The notes beneath the pieces were generated by a model that worked only from the letters and a program-made list of their open reading frames with translations, was not told the origin of the DNA and ran no database searches. A stretch of 64,000 nucleotides of DNA from Pseudomonas panipatensis. Its GTDB lineage: Bacteria; Pseudomonadota; Gammaproteobacteria; Pseudomonadales; Pseudomonadaceae. This document shows, piece by piece, positions 56,333 through 64,000 of this stretch. The position numbers and the translations under genes are program-made. The stretch lies in contig NZ_FNDS01000008.1 of assembly GCF_900099785.1 (NCBI RefSeq), forward strand, positions 186,001-250,000, in the 5' to 3' direction. How positions within the stretch are numbered: the first letter of the stretch is position 1; the number at the start of each line of letters is the position of its first letter.

Positions 56333-57433
56333 TCAGCAGGCGGCGGCGACCCGTTCGGCGATGGCCAGGCTGGCGGTCAGTCCGGGGGACTCGATGCCGA
56401 ACAGGTTGATCAGGCCGGGCAGGCCGTGATCGTTGGCGGTTTGGATGACGAAGTCGGCAGCCGGTTCCCCGGGGCCGCTCAGTTTAGGGCGAATCCCGGC
56501 ATAGCCCGGTTGCAGTCGGGTGGCGTCCAGCGTTGGCCAGTAGCGCTGGATGGCCTGGGCAAAGGCGCCGCGCAGCTGTTCGTCCACCTGGTAGTCGAGG
56601 TCGTCCAGATAGCGCACATCGGGGCCGAAGCGCAGTTGGCCGCCGAGGTCGAGGGTGGCGTGCACGCCGAGGCCGGCGGTGTTGGCTTCGGGCATCGGGT
56701 AGATCAGGTGGCTGAAGGGGGAGCGGCCGCTGTAGGTGAAGTAGCGACCCTGGCACAGGTGCAGCGCGGGCACCGCGCGCAGTCCCTCCGTCGCCATGGC
56801 CAGGCGCTGGGCGAACAGGCCCCCGGCGTTGATCACCTGCTGCGCCTTCAGCGTGAAGGGTTCGCCGACGCTGACGCCTTCGACGATCCAGCCGTCCGCC
56901 GTGGGTTGCAGGCGCTCGATGCGGGTTTCCAGCACCAGTTGCGCGCCCTGGTTTTCCGCGGCGCTCTGCAGCGATTGCAGGTAGCTGTGGCTGTCGATGA
57001 TCCCGGTGCTCGGCGAGAACAGAGCGGCGACCCCGCGCAGCGCCGGCTCCAGGTCATGCAGTCGGCTGGCGTCGAGCGGCTGCAGGTCGTGCACGCCGCT
57101 GGCTTCTGCGTTGCGGGCCAGGGCGTCGAGCTTGGCGCGTTCGGCGTCCTCTACCGCGACCAGCAGCTTGCCGATGCGCCGGCAGGGCACGGCGTTGGCG
57201 GCACACCAGGCGTACAGGCGCTCGCGGCCTTCCAGGCACAGCTCGGCCTTCAGCGAGCCGGGCGGGTAGTAGAGGCCGGCATGGATGACTTCCGAGTTGC
57301 GGCTGGAGGTATGGCTGCCGATCAGGCGCTCTGCCTCCACCACTAGCACGCTGCGCTCCGGGCGCGCGAGCCGCGCGGCGCAGGCCAGGCCGAGCGCGCC
57401 GGCGCCAACGATCAACAGGTCGACGCCGTCCAT
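56333..57433 (-). CDS. FAD-dependent oxidoreductase of the LhgO type
   Basis: DAO-family flavoprotein of 366 residues from the ATG at 57433 (MDGVDLLIVGAGALGL). The FAD-binding motif GAGALG lies at the N-terminus, HTSSRNSEVIHAGLYYPPGS matches L-2-hydroxyglutarate oxidase LhgO, and LFGIESPGLTASLAIAE closes the fold. The longer frame to 57529 has no homology. Its substrate may be L-2-hydroxyglutarate or a related 2-hydroxy acid. Confidence 0.82.
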   Translation of the reverse strand: MDGVDLLIVGAGALGLACAARLARPERSVLVVEAERLIGSHTSSRNSEVIHAGLYYPPGSLKAELCLEGRERLYAWCAANAVPCRRIGKLLVAVEDAERAKLDALARNAEASGVHDLQPLDASRLHDLEPALRGVAALFSPSTGIIDSHSYLQSLQSAAENQGAQLVLETRIERLQPTADGWIVEGVSVGEPFTLKAQQVINAGGLFAQRLAMATEGLRAVPALHLCQGRYFTYSGRSPFSHLIYPMPEANTAGLGVHATLDLGGQLRFGPDVRYLDDLDYQVDEQLRGAFAQAIQRYWPTLDATRLQPGYAGIRPKLSGPGEPAADFVIQTANDHGLPGLINLFGIESPGLTASLAIAERVAAAC

Positions 57434-57614
57434 CAGTTTTTCCAGCGACGGTTGGCGGAGGCAAGGGTGTGTAAGGTGCTGACTGCAGGCATGCGCGGTT
57501 TCCCTGGTACTGGTCGACCAGTCTAGCAAGCGGAGGCTTTGCTGGCGGTTTGATTCAAATCATTACCCACCGGGGTGGGAGGGCTACTTTTTACGGCGAC
57601 GGCAAGCAAGCCGC

Positions 57615-57636
57615 CTTTCTTTTCGATAAAAGGAGG
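57615..57636 (+). promoter_or_regulatory. Probable RNA thermometer of the hsp20 gene
   Basis: A 9-bp hairpin in the leader: 57615-57623 (CTTTCTTTT) pairs with 57628-57636 (AAAAGGAGG) around a 4-base loop, with two G-U pairs. It locks up the whole Shine-Dalgarno six bases before the start codon. Four U-A pairs in a row and G-U pairs make it weak enough to melt on heating, as in fourU-type thermometers. Confidence 0.7.
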
Positions 57637-57642
57637 TGCTCC

Positions 57643-58086
57643 ATGTCCCTGGTACGCTGGAATCCGTTTCGTGAAATCGAAGACTTTCTCAACAGCCAGT
57701 ATCCACGCCAGCTCGGCAAGGGCTCAGGCGCTTCCCAGGAACTCATGACCATGAGTGACTGGGCACCGGCCGTGGATATCAGCGAAACGCCGCAGACCTA
57801 TGTGATCAAGGCCGAACTGGCCGGCATCAAGCGCGAAGACATCAAGGTCAAGCTGGAAAACGGCATGCTCAGCCTGAGCGGCGAGCGCAAGTATGAGAAG
57901 GACGACAAAGACAGCAAGCAGCACCGCGTAGAGCGCTTCTACGGCAGCTTCTCGCGCAGCTTCAGCCTGCCGGAGGATGCCAACGAGGATCAGATCAAGG
58001 CCGATTACGCCGATGGGGTGCTGACGCTCACCGTGCCCAAGCGCGAAGGCAAGCCGGCGAGTACCCGGCACATCGAAATCGGCTAG
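57643..58086 (+). CDS. Small heat-shock protein (Hsp20 family)
   Basis: ATP-independent holdase chaperone of 147 residues from the ATG at 57643, with a very strong Shine-Dalgarno (AAGGAGG). An alpha-crystallin domain spans about 40-135 (VDISETPQTYVIKAELAG to ADGVLTLTVPK), and the C-terminal IEI at 144-146 is the usual oligomerisation motif. The N-terminus MSLVRWNPF matches the class A sHsps. It is monocistronic. Translation is probably heat-controlled by the upstream hairpin. Confidence 0.94.
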   Translation: MSLVRWNPFREIEDFLNSQYPRQLGKGSGASQELMTMSDWAPAVDISETPQTYVIKAELAGIKREDIKVKLENGMLSLSGERKYEKDDKDSKQHRVERFYGSFSRSFSLPEDANEDQIKADYADGVLTLTVPKREGKPASTRHIEIG

Positions 58087-58166
58087 TCAGTCGCCATTGG
58101 CAGTGGCATGGGGCTGGCTGCGGCGCGGCCCCATGTCGGCGCAGGACACCGTGCCGCGTGCGGCCA

Positions 58167-58568
58167 TCAGCAATGCTCGTCGAGCGATAGGCCGGCGCGT
58201 TCCGCGCGTTGCCGAACCTCCGGTTGATCCGCCGGGATCGCCAGACGCAGGGGCTGCCCGGCCATGACCGCCATACGCTGCGCCTCGTCCAGCAGGCGCT
58301 GGCCGACACCGCGACCGCGCGTGAGCTTGCGCACGCACAGTCGCGAGAGCTGCCAGCCATCGGCCTTCCGTTCCACCCAGGCGGCACCGAGCAGGCGGTC
58401 GTTGAAGCGCCCGGCGAGCAATGTGCCGGCGTTCAGGCCGGCCTCCACCAGGGCTTCCACGTCAGTGAACGGGGCGAGCAGCCAGGTCGGTGCGTCGGCA
58501 TAGATTTTCAGCAGGTCCTGGCGATCCTGGGCAGTGGCCTGGGCAAGGCTCTCGACGATCACGGGCAT
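58167..58568 (-). CDS. GNAT-fold protein of the PanZ (PanM) family
   Basis: GNAT protein of 133 residues from the ATG at 58568. Segments [25 protein letters not shown] and [13 protein letters not shown] (acetyl-CoA loop) align with E. coli PanZ, which binds acetyl-CoA and promotes maturation of aspartate decarboxylase PanD while limiting pantothenate synthesis. The longer frame to 58793 is not supported. The gene is alone; function in Pseudomonas is by similarity. Confidence 0.78.
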   Translation of the reverse strand: MPVIVESLAQATAQDRQDLLKIYADAPTWLLAPFTDVEALVEAGLNAGTLLAGRFNDRLLGAAWVERKADGWQLSRLCVRKLTRGRGVGQRLLDEAQRMAVMAGQPLRLAIPADQPEVRQRAERAGLSLDEHC

Positions 58569-58774
58569 GGGGCATTCCTCGACAGTGGGGCGCTGCGCCG
58601 GGCCTGCTCGGGCTGGGCCGTGCGTCGGCGCTGGGCGTGCAAAGCGCTTCGCTCCGTTCGGGCGCGGCCTGGGGTTCCGCCGGGCTGCGAGGAGCGGGCG
58701 GATTCTACGGCGCGCGGCCATTCGTGGGCCAGCCCGCCGACCGCCGCCCATAGCCGCACAGCGCCTGCGGCGCC

Positions 58775-58780
58775 TATAAT
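58775..58780 (+). promoter_or_regulatory. -10 element of the his promoter
   Basis: Perfect TATAAT 47 bases before the hisB start. No good -35 is seen at 16-18 bases, so only the -10 is proposed. Confidence 0.5.
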
Positions 58781-58826
58781 GCCGACCCCTCAATATTCAA
58801 GTGCAGTGTTAGCTGTGGAGCTGGTG

Positions 58827-59420
58827 ATGGCCGAACGCAAGGCGACAGTCGCGCGCGACACCCTGGAAACCCAGATCAAGGTGTCCATCGACCTGGATGG
58901 AACGGGCAAGGCCCGCTTCGATACCGGGGTTCCCTTCCTCGAGCACATGATGGACCAGATCGCCCGCCACGGCCTGATCGACCTGGACATCGAGTGCAAG
59001 GGCGACTTGCACATCGACGACCACCATACCGTCGAAGACATCGGCATCACCCTCGGCCAGGCCTTCGCCAAGGCCATCGGCGACAAGAAAGGCATCCGCC
59101 GCTACGGCCATGCCTATGTGCCGCTGGACGAAGCGCTGTCGCGCGTGGTGATCGACTTCTCCGGCCGTCCCGGCCTGCAGATGCACGTGCCCTACACCCG
59201 CGCCAGCGTCGGCGGTTTCGATGTCGACCTGTTCATGGAATTCTTCCAGGGCTTCGTCAACCACGCCCAGGTGACCCTGCACATCGACAACCTGCGCGGG
59301 CACAACACCCACCACCAGATCGAGACCGTGTTCAAGGCCTTCGGCCGCGCGCTGCGCATGGCCATCGAGCTGGACGAACGCATGGCCGGGCAGATGCCGT
59401 CGACCAAGGGGTGCCTGTAA
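58827..59420 (+). CDS. hisB: Imidazoleglycerol-phosphate dehydratase HisB
   Basis: Sixth step of histidine synthesis. The 197 residues contain the metal-binding [10 protein letters not shown] and HNTHHQIE motifs. It is the monofunctional form, without the phosphatase domain of E. coli HisB. The ATG at 58827 has GGAG six bases upstream. Its stop overlaps the hisH start by one base. Confidence 0.97.
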   Translation: MAERKATVARDTLETQIKVSIDLDGTGKARFDTGVPFLEHMMDQIARHGLIDLDIECKGDLHIDDHHTVEDIGITLGQAFAKAIGDKKGIRRYGHAYVPLDEALSRVVIDFSGRPGLQMHVPYTRASVGGFDVDLFMEFFQGFVNHAQVTLHIDNLRGHNTHHQIETVFKAFGRALRMAIELDERMAGQMPSTKGCL

Positions 59421-60058
59421 TGCAGACGGTAGCCGTCATCGACTACGGCATGGGCAACCTGCACTCGGTGGCCAAGGCGCTGGAGCGCGTCGGCGCCGGC
59501 CGCGTGCTGGTGACCAGCGACGCCGCGGTGATCCGCGAGGCCGACCGGGTGGTCTTCCCCGGCGTCGGTGCGATCCGCGACTGCATGGCCGAGATCAAGC
59601 GCCTGGGCTTCGACAGCCTGGTCCGTGAAGTCAGCCAGGACCGTCCCTTCCTCGGCATCTGCGTTGGCATGCAAGCCCTGATGGAACACAGTGAGGAGAA
59701 CGGCGGAGTCGATTGCATCGGCCTGTTCCCCGGCCAGGTGCGTTTCTTCGGCAAGGACCTGCACGAGGACGGCGAGCACCTCAAGGTGCCGCACATGGGC
59801 TGGAACCAGGTGCAGCAGAGCCTCGACCACCCGCTCTGGCACGAGATCCCGGACAACGCGCGTTTCTACTTCGTGCACAGCTACTACATCGAAGCGGGCA
59901 ATCCGCGCCAGGTCGCCGGGCGCGGCCACTATGGCCGTGATTTCGCCGCCGCGCTGGCCGATGGCTCGCGCTTCGCCGTGCAGTTCCACCCGGAGAAGAG
60001 CCATACCCATGGCCTGCAGTTGCTGCAGAACTTCGCCGCCTGGGATGGCCGCTGGTAA
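59420..60058 (+). CDS. hisH: Imidazole glycerol phosphate synthase glutaminase subunit HisH
   Basis: Class I glutamine amidotransferase of 212 residues that supplies ammonia to HisF. The triad is Cys81 (GICVGMQ), His190 and Glu192 (FHPEKS); the oxyanion strand has FPGVGA. It starts at 59420, overlapping hisB. The partner hisF is two genes downstream. Confidence 0.97.
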   Translation: MQTVAVIDYGMGNLHSVAKALERVGAGRVLVTSDAAVIREADRVVFPGVGAIRDCMAEIKRLGFDSLVREVSQDRPFLGICVGMQALMEHSEENGGVDCIGLFPGQVRFFGKDLHEDGEHLKVPHMGWNQVQQSLDHPLWHEIPDNARFYFVHSYYIEAGNPRQVAGRGHYGRDFAAALADGSRFAVQFHPEKSHTHGLQLLQNFAAWDGRW

Positions 60059-60063
60059 GCGAC

Positions 60064-60321
60064 ATGGCGCGCAAGGACAAACCGGCAATCCTCGAACTCG
60101 ATGGCGCCCAGCGGCAGATCGCGGCGCGGGCCATCCAGCGCTTCCTCGAGGATCGTTTCGAGCTTGACCTGGGCGGTTTCGAGGCCGAAGAAGTGCTGGA
60201 TTTCTTCATGCGCGAGTTCGGCCCGCTGTTCTACAACAAGGCGATCTTCGATGTGCAGGCGCACCTGAAAGACAGGTTCGAGAGCATCGAAAGCGACTTG
60301 TGGGCGCTCGAGAAGAGCTGA
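60064..60321 (+). CDS. DUF2164 family protein
   Basis: An acidic helical protein of 85 residues with AARAIQRFLEDRFELDLGGFEAEEVLDFF and GPLFYNKAI, the DUF2164 pattern. It lies five bases after hisH and 40 before hisA, inside the his cluster as in other pseudomonads. No enzymatic motif is seen and the function is unknown. Confidence 0.85.
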   Translation: MARKDKPAILELDGAQRQIAARAIQRFLEDRFELDLGGFEAEEVLDFFMREFGPLFYNKAIFDVQAHLKDRFESIESDLWALEKS

Positions 60322-60361
60322 CCCGACCCTTTTCATTTTTTGATTCGAGCAGGTTCAACCG

Positions 60362-61099
60362 ATGCTGATCATCCCCGCAATCGATCTGAAAGACGGCGCC
60401 TGTGTGCGCCTGCGCCAGGGCCTGATGGAAGACGCCACGGTGTTCTCCGACGACCCGGTGGCCATGGCCGCCAAATGGGTCGAGGGGGGCTGCCGCCGTC
60501 TGCACCTGGTGGACCTGAACGGCGCCTTCGAAGGTCAGCCGGTCAATGGTGAGGTGGTCACCGCCATCGCCAAGCGTTACCCGAACCTGCCGATCCAGAT
60601 CGGCGGCGGTATCCGCTCGCTGGAGACCATCGAACACTACGTGCGCGCCGGCGTCAGCTACGTGATCATCGGCACCAAGGCTGTGAAGCAGCCGGAATTC
60701 GTCGGCGAAGCCTGCCGCGCCTTCCCCGGCAAGGTGATCGTCGGCCTGGACGCGAAGGACGGTTTCGTCGCCACCGACGGCTGGGCCGAAGTCAGTGAAG
60801 TGCAGGTCATCGACCTGGCCAAGCGCTTCGAAGCCGACGGCGTCTCCGCCATCGTCTACACCGACATTTCCAAGGACGGCATGATGCAGGGCTGCAACGT
60901 CGAAGCCACCGCCGCCCTGGCCAACGCCACGCGTATCCCGGTGATCGCCTCTGGCGGCATCCACAACCTCGGCGACATCCAGAAGCTGCTCGATGCCCGT
61001 ACCCCGGGCATCGTTGGCGCCATCACCGGCCGGGCGATCTACGAGGGCACCCTCGACGTCGCCGAGGCCCAGGCGCTGTGCGACGCCTTCAAGGGCTGA
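60362..61099 (+). CDS. hisA: ProFAR isomerase HisA
   Basis: Isomerase of 245 residues with the (beta-alpha)8 barrel. The catalytic Asp is in [15 protein letters not shown] and the second in [17 protein letters not shown] and IASGGIHN are the phosphate-binding loops. It is followed by an inverted-repeat element before hisF. Confidence 0.97.
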   Translation: MLIIPAIDLKDGACVRLRQGLMEDATVFSDDPVAMAAKWVEGGCRRLHLVDLNGAFEGQPVNGEVVTAIAKRYPNLPIQIGGGIRSLETIEHYVRAGVSYVIIGTKAVKQPEFVGEACRAFPGKVIVGLDAKDGFVATDGWAEVSEVQVIDLAKRFEADGVSAIVYTDISKDGMMQGCNVEATAALANATRIPVIASGGIHNLGDIQKLLDARTPGIVGAITGRAIYEGTLDVAEAQALCDAFKG

Positions 61100-61105
61100 A
61101 TCGAA

Positions 61106-61200
61106 CGTAGGGTGGGTTAGCCGCGCCGCGGCGTAACCCACCGATGAGGGCATCGGGTGACAAGGCGGCATGGGTATCGCTGCGCTCCACCCATCCTACG
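61106..61200. repeat. MITE/REP-like element between hisA and hisF
   Basis: A 95-base insert with imperfect terminal inverted repeats (CGTAGGGTGGGTTA at the left, CCACCCATCCTACG at the right) and an internal inverted repeat GGGTTA/TAACCC around a GC-rich core. It ends 11 bases before the hisF start and therefore carries hisF's upstream region apart from the last bases. Confidence 0.7.
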
Positions 61201-61211
61201 GAAGCAAAGAC

Positions 61212-61982
61212 ATGGCACTGGCTAAACGCATCATCCCCTGCCTCGACGTGGACAACGGCCGCGTGGTCAAGGGCGTCAAGTTCGAGAACATCCGCGACGC
61301 CGGCGACCCGGTGGAGATTGCCCGGCGCTACGACGAGCAGGGCGCCGACGAGATCACCTTCCTCGACATCACCGCCAGCGTCGATGGCCGCGACACCACC
61401 CTGCACACCGTCGAGCGCATGGCCAGCCAGGTGTTCATCCCGCTGACCGTGGGCGGTGGCGTGCGCACCGTGCAGGATATCCGCAACCTGCTCAATGCCG
61501 GCGCGGACAAGGTCTCGATCAATACCGCCGCGGTGTTCAATCCGGAGTTCGTCGGCGAGGCCGCCGCGCGCTTCGGATCGCAGTGCATCGTGGTCGCCAT
61601 CGATGCGAAGAAGGTCTCCGCGCCCGGCGAGACGCCGCGCTGGGAAATCTTCACCCACGGCGGGCGCAAGCCCACCGGGCTCGATGCCGTGCTCTGGGCG
61701 AAGAAGATGGAAGAACTGGGCGCCGGCGAGATCCTGCTGACCAGCATGGACCAGGATGGCGTGAAGAGCGGCTACGACCTGGGCGTGACCCGCGCCATCA
61801 GTGAAGCGGTCTCGGTGCCGGTGATCGCTTCCGGCGGCGTCGGCAACCTCGAACACCTGGCCGCCGGCATCCTCGAAGGCAAGGCCGATGCGGTGCTGGC
61901 CGCGAGTATCTTCCACTTCGGCGAGTACAGCATCCCGGAAGCCAAGGCCTATCTGGCCAGCCGCGGTATCGTGGTGCGCTGA
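61212..61982 (+). CDS. hisF: Imidazole glycerol phosphate synthase cyclase subunit HisF
   Basis: Barrel enzyme of 256 residues that makes IGP and AICAR with ammonia from HisH. The catalytic Asp pair is in [15 protein letters not shown] and [13 protein letters not shown]; phosphate loops are GGGVRT and ASGGVGN. I use the ATG at 61212; the frame extends to 61170 into the repeat element. No strong Shine-Dalgarno is seen because the element ends just upstream. Confidence 0.97.
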   Translation: MALAKRIIPCLDVDNGRVVKGVKFENIRDAGDPVEIARRYDEQGADEITFLDITASVDGRDTTLHTVERMASQVFIPLTVGGGVRTVQDIRNLLNAGADKVSINTAAVFNPEFVGEAAARFGSQCIVVAIDAKKVSAPGETPRWEIFTHGGRKPTGLDAVLWAKKMEELGAGEILLTSMDQDGVKSGYDLGVTRAISEAVSVPVIASGGVGNLEHLAAGILEGKADAVLAASIFHFGEYSIPEAKAYLASRGIVVR

Positions 61983-62006
61983 GCCAAGCTGCCACCTGGC
62001 ATTTCG

Positions 62007-62042
62007 CAAGGCCCGGCCCGCATTCCTGTGGGTCGGGCCTTG
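62007..62042 (+). terminator. Hairpin after hisF
   Basis: A 13-bp stem (62007-62019 with 62030-62042, one G-T pair) and 10-base loop 25 bases past hisF. The tail TGTGCATTTC is only weakly T-rich. Confidence 0.7.
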
Positions 62043-62197
62043 TGCATTTCGGCGCGGGCCATGCCGCGCACATCGCTTCCGCTCCCCCTGCAACGCCGGC
62101 AGGCGCAAGCTGTGACGCGCTCCGAAAGATGCGGCTTCCCCTTTGCCGGCTTTTCTATAAGCTTTCGGCCTTCAGAAATTTCCCAGGAAGTAATTCG

Positions 62198-62953
62198 ATG
62201 TTCAAACGCATTCTGCTGGCGTGGCTGGGGAGCGGCCTGCTGTTGGCCGGCATGGCGCGCGCGGAAGTGGGGCCCGACTACAGCATGGTTCTGCTGACCG
62301 AGAATTTCCCGCCCTACAACATGGCCATCAATGGCAAGAACTTCGCTCAGGAAGACAACATCGACGGCATCGCCGTGGATATCGTCCGCGAGATGTACAA
62401 GCGCGCGGGGATCAACTACAGCCTGACCCTGCGCTTCCCCTGGGATCGTATCTACAAGCTGGCGCTGGAAAAGCCGGACTACGGTGTGTTCGTCACTGCG
62501 CGCCTGCCGGACCGCGAGGCCTCCTTCAAATGGGTCGGCCCGATCGGCCCGGATGACTGGGTCCTGCTGGCGCGGAGCGACAGCAGCATCACGCTGAAAA
62601 GCCTGGACGAGGCCAAGCGCTACAAGGTCGGTGCCTACAAGGGCGACGCCATCGCCGACTACCTCACCCAGCACGGCTTCGAGCCGGTGGTGGCGCTGCG
62701 CGACCAGGAGAACGCCGGCAAGCTGCAGCAGGGCGACATCGACCTGTGGGCCAGTGGCGACCCGGCTGGCCGCTACCTGGCCAAGCAGGCTGGCGTCAGC
62801 GGCCTGAAGACTGTCCTGCGTTTCAACAGCGATCAGCTCTACCTGGCGCTGAACAAGGAGACGCCTGACGAGGTGGTGCAGAAGCTGCAGGCCGCGCTGG
62901 ACAAGATGCGCGCCGAAGGTTTCGTCGACGACGTGATCAAAAGCTATCTGTGA
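62198..62953 (+). CDS. Periplasmic solute-binding protein, family 3
   Basis: Protein of 251 residues with a signal peptide ending MARAE. The mature region SMVLLTENFPPYNM, VDIVREMYKRAG and RFPWDRIYKLAL matches extracellular amino-acid binding proteins (SBP_bac_3). The ATG at 62198 follows AGGAAG. No permease is nearby, so it may act as a stand-alone sensor or with another transporter. It is paralogous to the next gene; the ligand is unknown. Confidence 0.87.
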   Translation: MFKRILLAWLGSGLLLAGMARAEVGPDYSMVLLTENFPPYNMAINGKNFAQEDNIDGIAVDIVREMYKRAGINYSLTLRFPWDRIYKLALEKPDYGVFVTARLPDREASFKWVGPIGPDDWVLLARSDSSITLKSLDEAKRYKVGAYKGDAIADYLTQHGFEPVVALRDQENAGKLQQGDIDLWASGDPAGRYLAKQAGVSGLKTVLRFNSDQLYLALNKETPDEVVQKLQAALDKMRAEGFVDDVIKSYL

Positions 62954-63097
62954 TTCGCCGGCGTCGCTCCGAGGGGGGAGCGGCGCTGCGCTGTTTCACC
63001 GGCCGCGGCCGGGGAAGTGCCAAGGAAGGCGAACGTGACGGATGTCCGTTCTTTTCGCACGGATGCCGCTAGCCATAACGATAACCAAGCGAGCGGT

Positions 63098-63859
63098 ATG
63101 ACCATGCTGAAACTGAAGACCCGCGGCCTGATGCTGGGCCTGCTGTTGGGGGCTGCAACGGCCCGCGCCGAGGTGCCCGCCGATTACAAGGTGGTGCTTC
63201 TCACGGAGAACTTCCCGCCGTTCAACATGGCGGTGGACGACAAGAATTTCGCCCGCGACGAAGGCATCGATGGCATCAGCGCGGATATCGTCCGCGAGAT
63301 GTTCAAGCGTGCCGGCATCGGCTACACCCTGAGCCTGCGCTTCCCCTGGGACCGCCTGTACAAGTTGACCCAGGACAACGCCGACTATGGGCTGTTCTCC
63401 ACCACCTACACCGCCGAGCGGGCGCCCTTGTTCAAATGGGTCGGGCCGCTGGGCAAGACCGGTTGGGTGGTGTTGGCCGCGCCGGGCAGCAAGATCAGCC
63501 TCAAGGACATCAAGGAAGCCGGCAAGTACAAAGTCGGTGCCTACCAGAACAACGCGGTGAGCCAGGAGCTGGCCAAGCAGAACGTTCCGGTGATCAACGC
63601 CTTGAGCGATCAGCAGAATGTGAAGAAGCTGATGAGCGGCGAGATCGACCTTTGGGTGACCGACGATCCGGCAGGGCGCTTCGTCGCCAAGCAGGAGGGC
63701 GTGACGGGGTTGCAGACCGTGCTGCGCTTCAATGAGGCGCAACTCTTCCTGGCCCTGAACAAGGACACCCCCGACGAGGTGGTGGCGCGCTTGCAGAAGG
63801 CTCTCGATCAGCTGCGTGCGGAAGGTTTCGTCGAACAGGCGACCAAGAACTACCTCTGA
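63098..63859 (+). CDS. Paralogous periplasmic solute-binding protein
   Basis: Protein of 253 residues with a signal peptide ending ATARAE, and a mature region YKVVLLTENFPPFNM, ADIVREMFKRAG and RFPWDRLYKLTQ, close to its upstream neighbour over the full length. The ATG at 63098 has a moderate Shine-Dalgarno; 63104 is an alternative. The gap of 144 bases suggests separate or weakly coupled expression. The two genes arose by tandem duplication; no permease is encoded here. Confidence 0.87.
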   Translation: MTMLKLKTRGLMLGLLLGAATARAEVPADYKVVLLTENFPPFNMAVDDKNFARDEGIDGISADIVREMFKRAGIGYTLSLRFPWDRLYKLTQDNADYGLFSTTYTAERAPLFKWVGPLGKTGWVVLAAPGSKISLKDIKEAGKYKVGAYQNNAVSQELAKQNVPVINALSDQQNVKKLMSGEIDLWVTDDPAGRFVAKQEGVTGLQTVLRFNEAQLFLALNKDTPDEVVARLQKALDQLRAEGFVEQATKNYL

Positions 63860-63921
63860 GGCGGGGCATCGGCGGCTGACGCCCGCGTGCCGCTGCCGCC
63901 CTCGATTCGGCGCAAGGCCGC

Positions 63922-64000
63922 TCAGCGATAGACGCCGTTCTTGCCATGCGCCGCCATGGCGCGGTTGCCGCGCTCGGCGATCAGCAGGGTCGGCTCCACC
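63922..64000 (-). CDS. C-terminal end of a gene running off the window
   Basis: The last 25 codons and a TGA stop of a minus-strand gene (ending GKNGVYR), cut by the window edge. Codon use fits a real gene. By synteny it may be the divergent polysaccharide deacetylase (YibQ-like) usually found near here; the fragment is too short to prove this. Confidence 0.5.
   Translation of the reverse strand, partial: VEPTLLIAERGNRAMAAHGKNGVYR

Overview
The window reads as a chromosomal segment of a GC-rich Pseudomonas near the P. aeruginosa group (P. citronellolis, P. nitroreducens or P. knackmussii would fit). This is inferred from gene order. The arc operon next to fabY, dctBD, rmlBDAC, tRNA-Thr, a MarR/RND-like-tripartite DHA2 efflux operon, an amino-acid ABC operon, tRNA-Phe, yggX-mutY-asmA and hisB-hisH-hisA-hisF follow the order I recall for PAO1 (about PA5174 down to PA5137). 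No insertion sequence, integrase, phage gene or CRISPR array was seen.

Layout: (1) 0-10 kb: rlmI, an HDOD gene, fabY and the arginine deiminase operon arcDABC on the minus strand with an ANR-like box upstream. (2) 10-14.7 kb: a four-gene D-arabinofuranose donor cluster (gtrA-like, dprE2-like, dprE1-like and a HAD-UbiA fusion). It lies between a displaced dctD 3' end next to arcD and the intact dctD. A 38-bp identical direct repeat, both copies inside dctD 3' coding sequence, brackets it. (3) 14.7-17.8 kb: dctD and dctB; dctPQM is not in the window. (4) 18-39.2 kb: one long minus-strand surface-polysaccharide operon, visibly poorer in GC in its promoter-distal half. It holds a GT2, rmlB, rmlD, rmlA, rmlC, the Wzm/Wzt exporter, a 1439-residue sulfotransferase/coiled-coil/glycosyltransferase fusion, a paralogous 810-residue glycosyltransferase, a sugar epimerase, a GT2, a WsaF-like GT, two GT-C membrane proteins and an APS kinase. 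(5) 39.5-64 kb: conserved core genes, namely tRNA-Thr, the efflux operon with its MarR regulator, a methyltransferase, the ABC transporter, an LtaS/OpgB-type transferase, tRNA-Phe, yggX-mutY-asmA, a flavoprotein, a small heat-shock protein with a probable RNA thermometer, a PanZ-like protein, the his genes and two paralogous periplasmic binding proteins.

How they may work together: RmlABCD make dTDP-L-rhamnose; the glycosyltransferases build a rhamnose-rich chain; Wzm/Wzt export it. CysC makes PAPS, which the sulfotransferase domain would use to sulfate the chain, possibly at its end. The D-Araf genes would make polyprenyl-phosphoryl-arabinose, which the two GT-C proteins could transfer to the exported chain. 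The suggestion that sulfotransferase, coiled coil and polymerase act as a terminator and length ruler, by analogy with E. coli WbdD, is an inference from domain order only.
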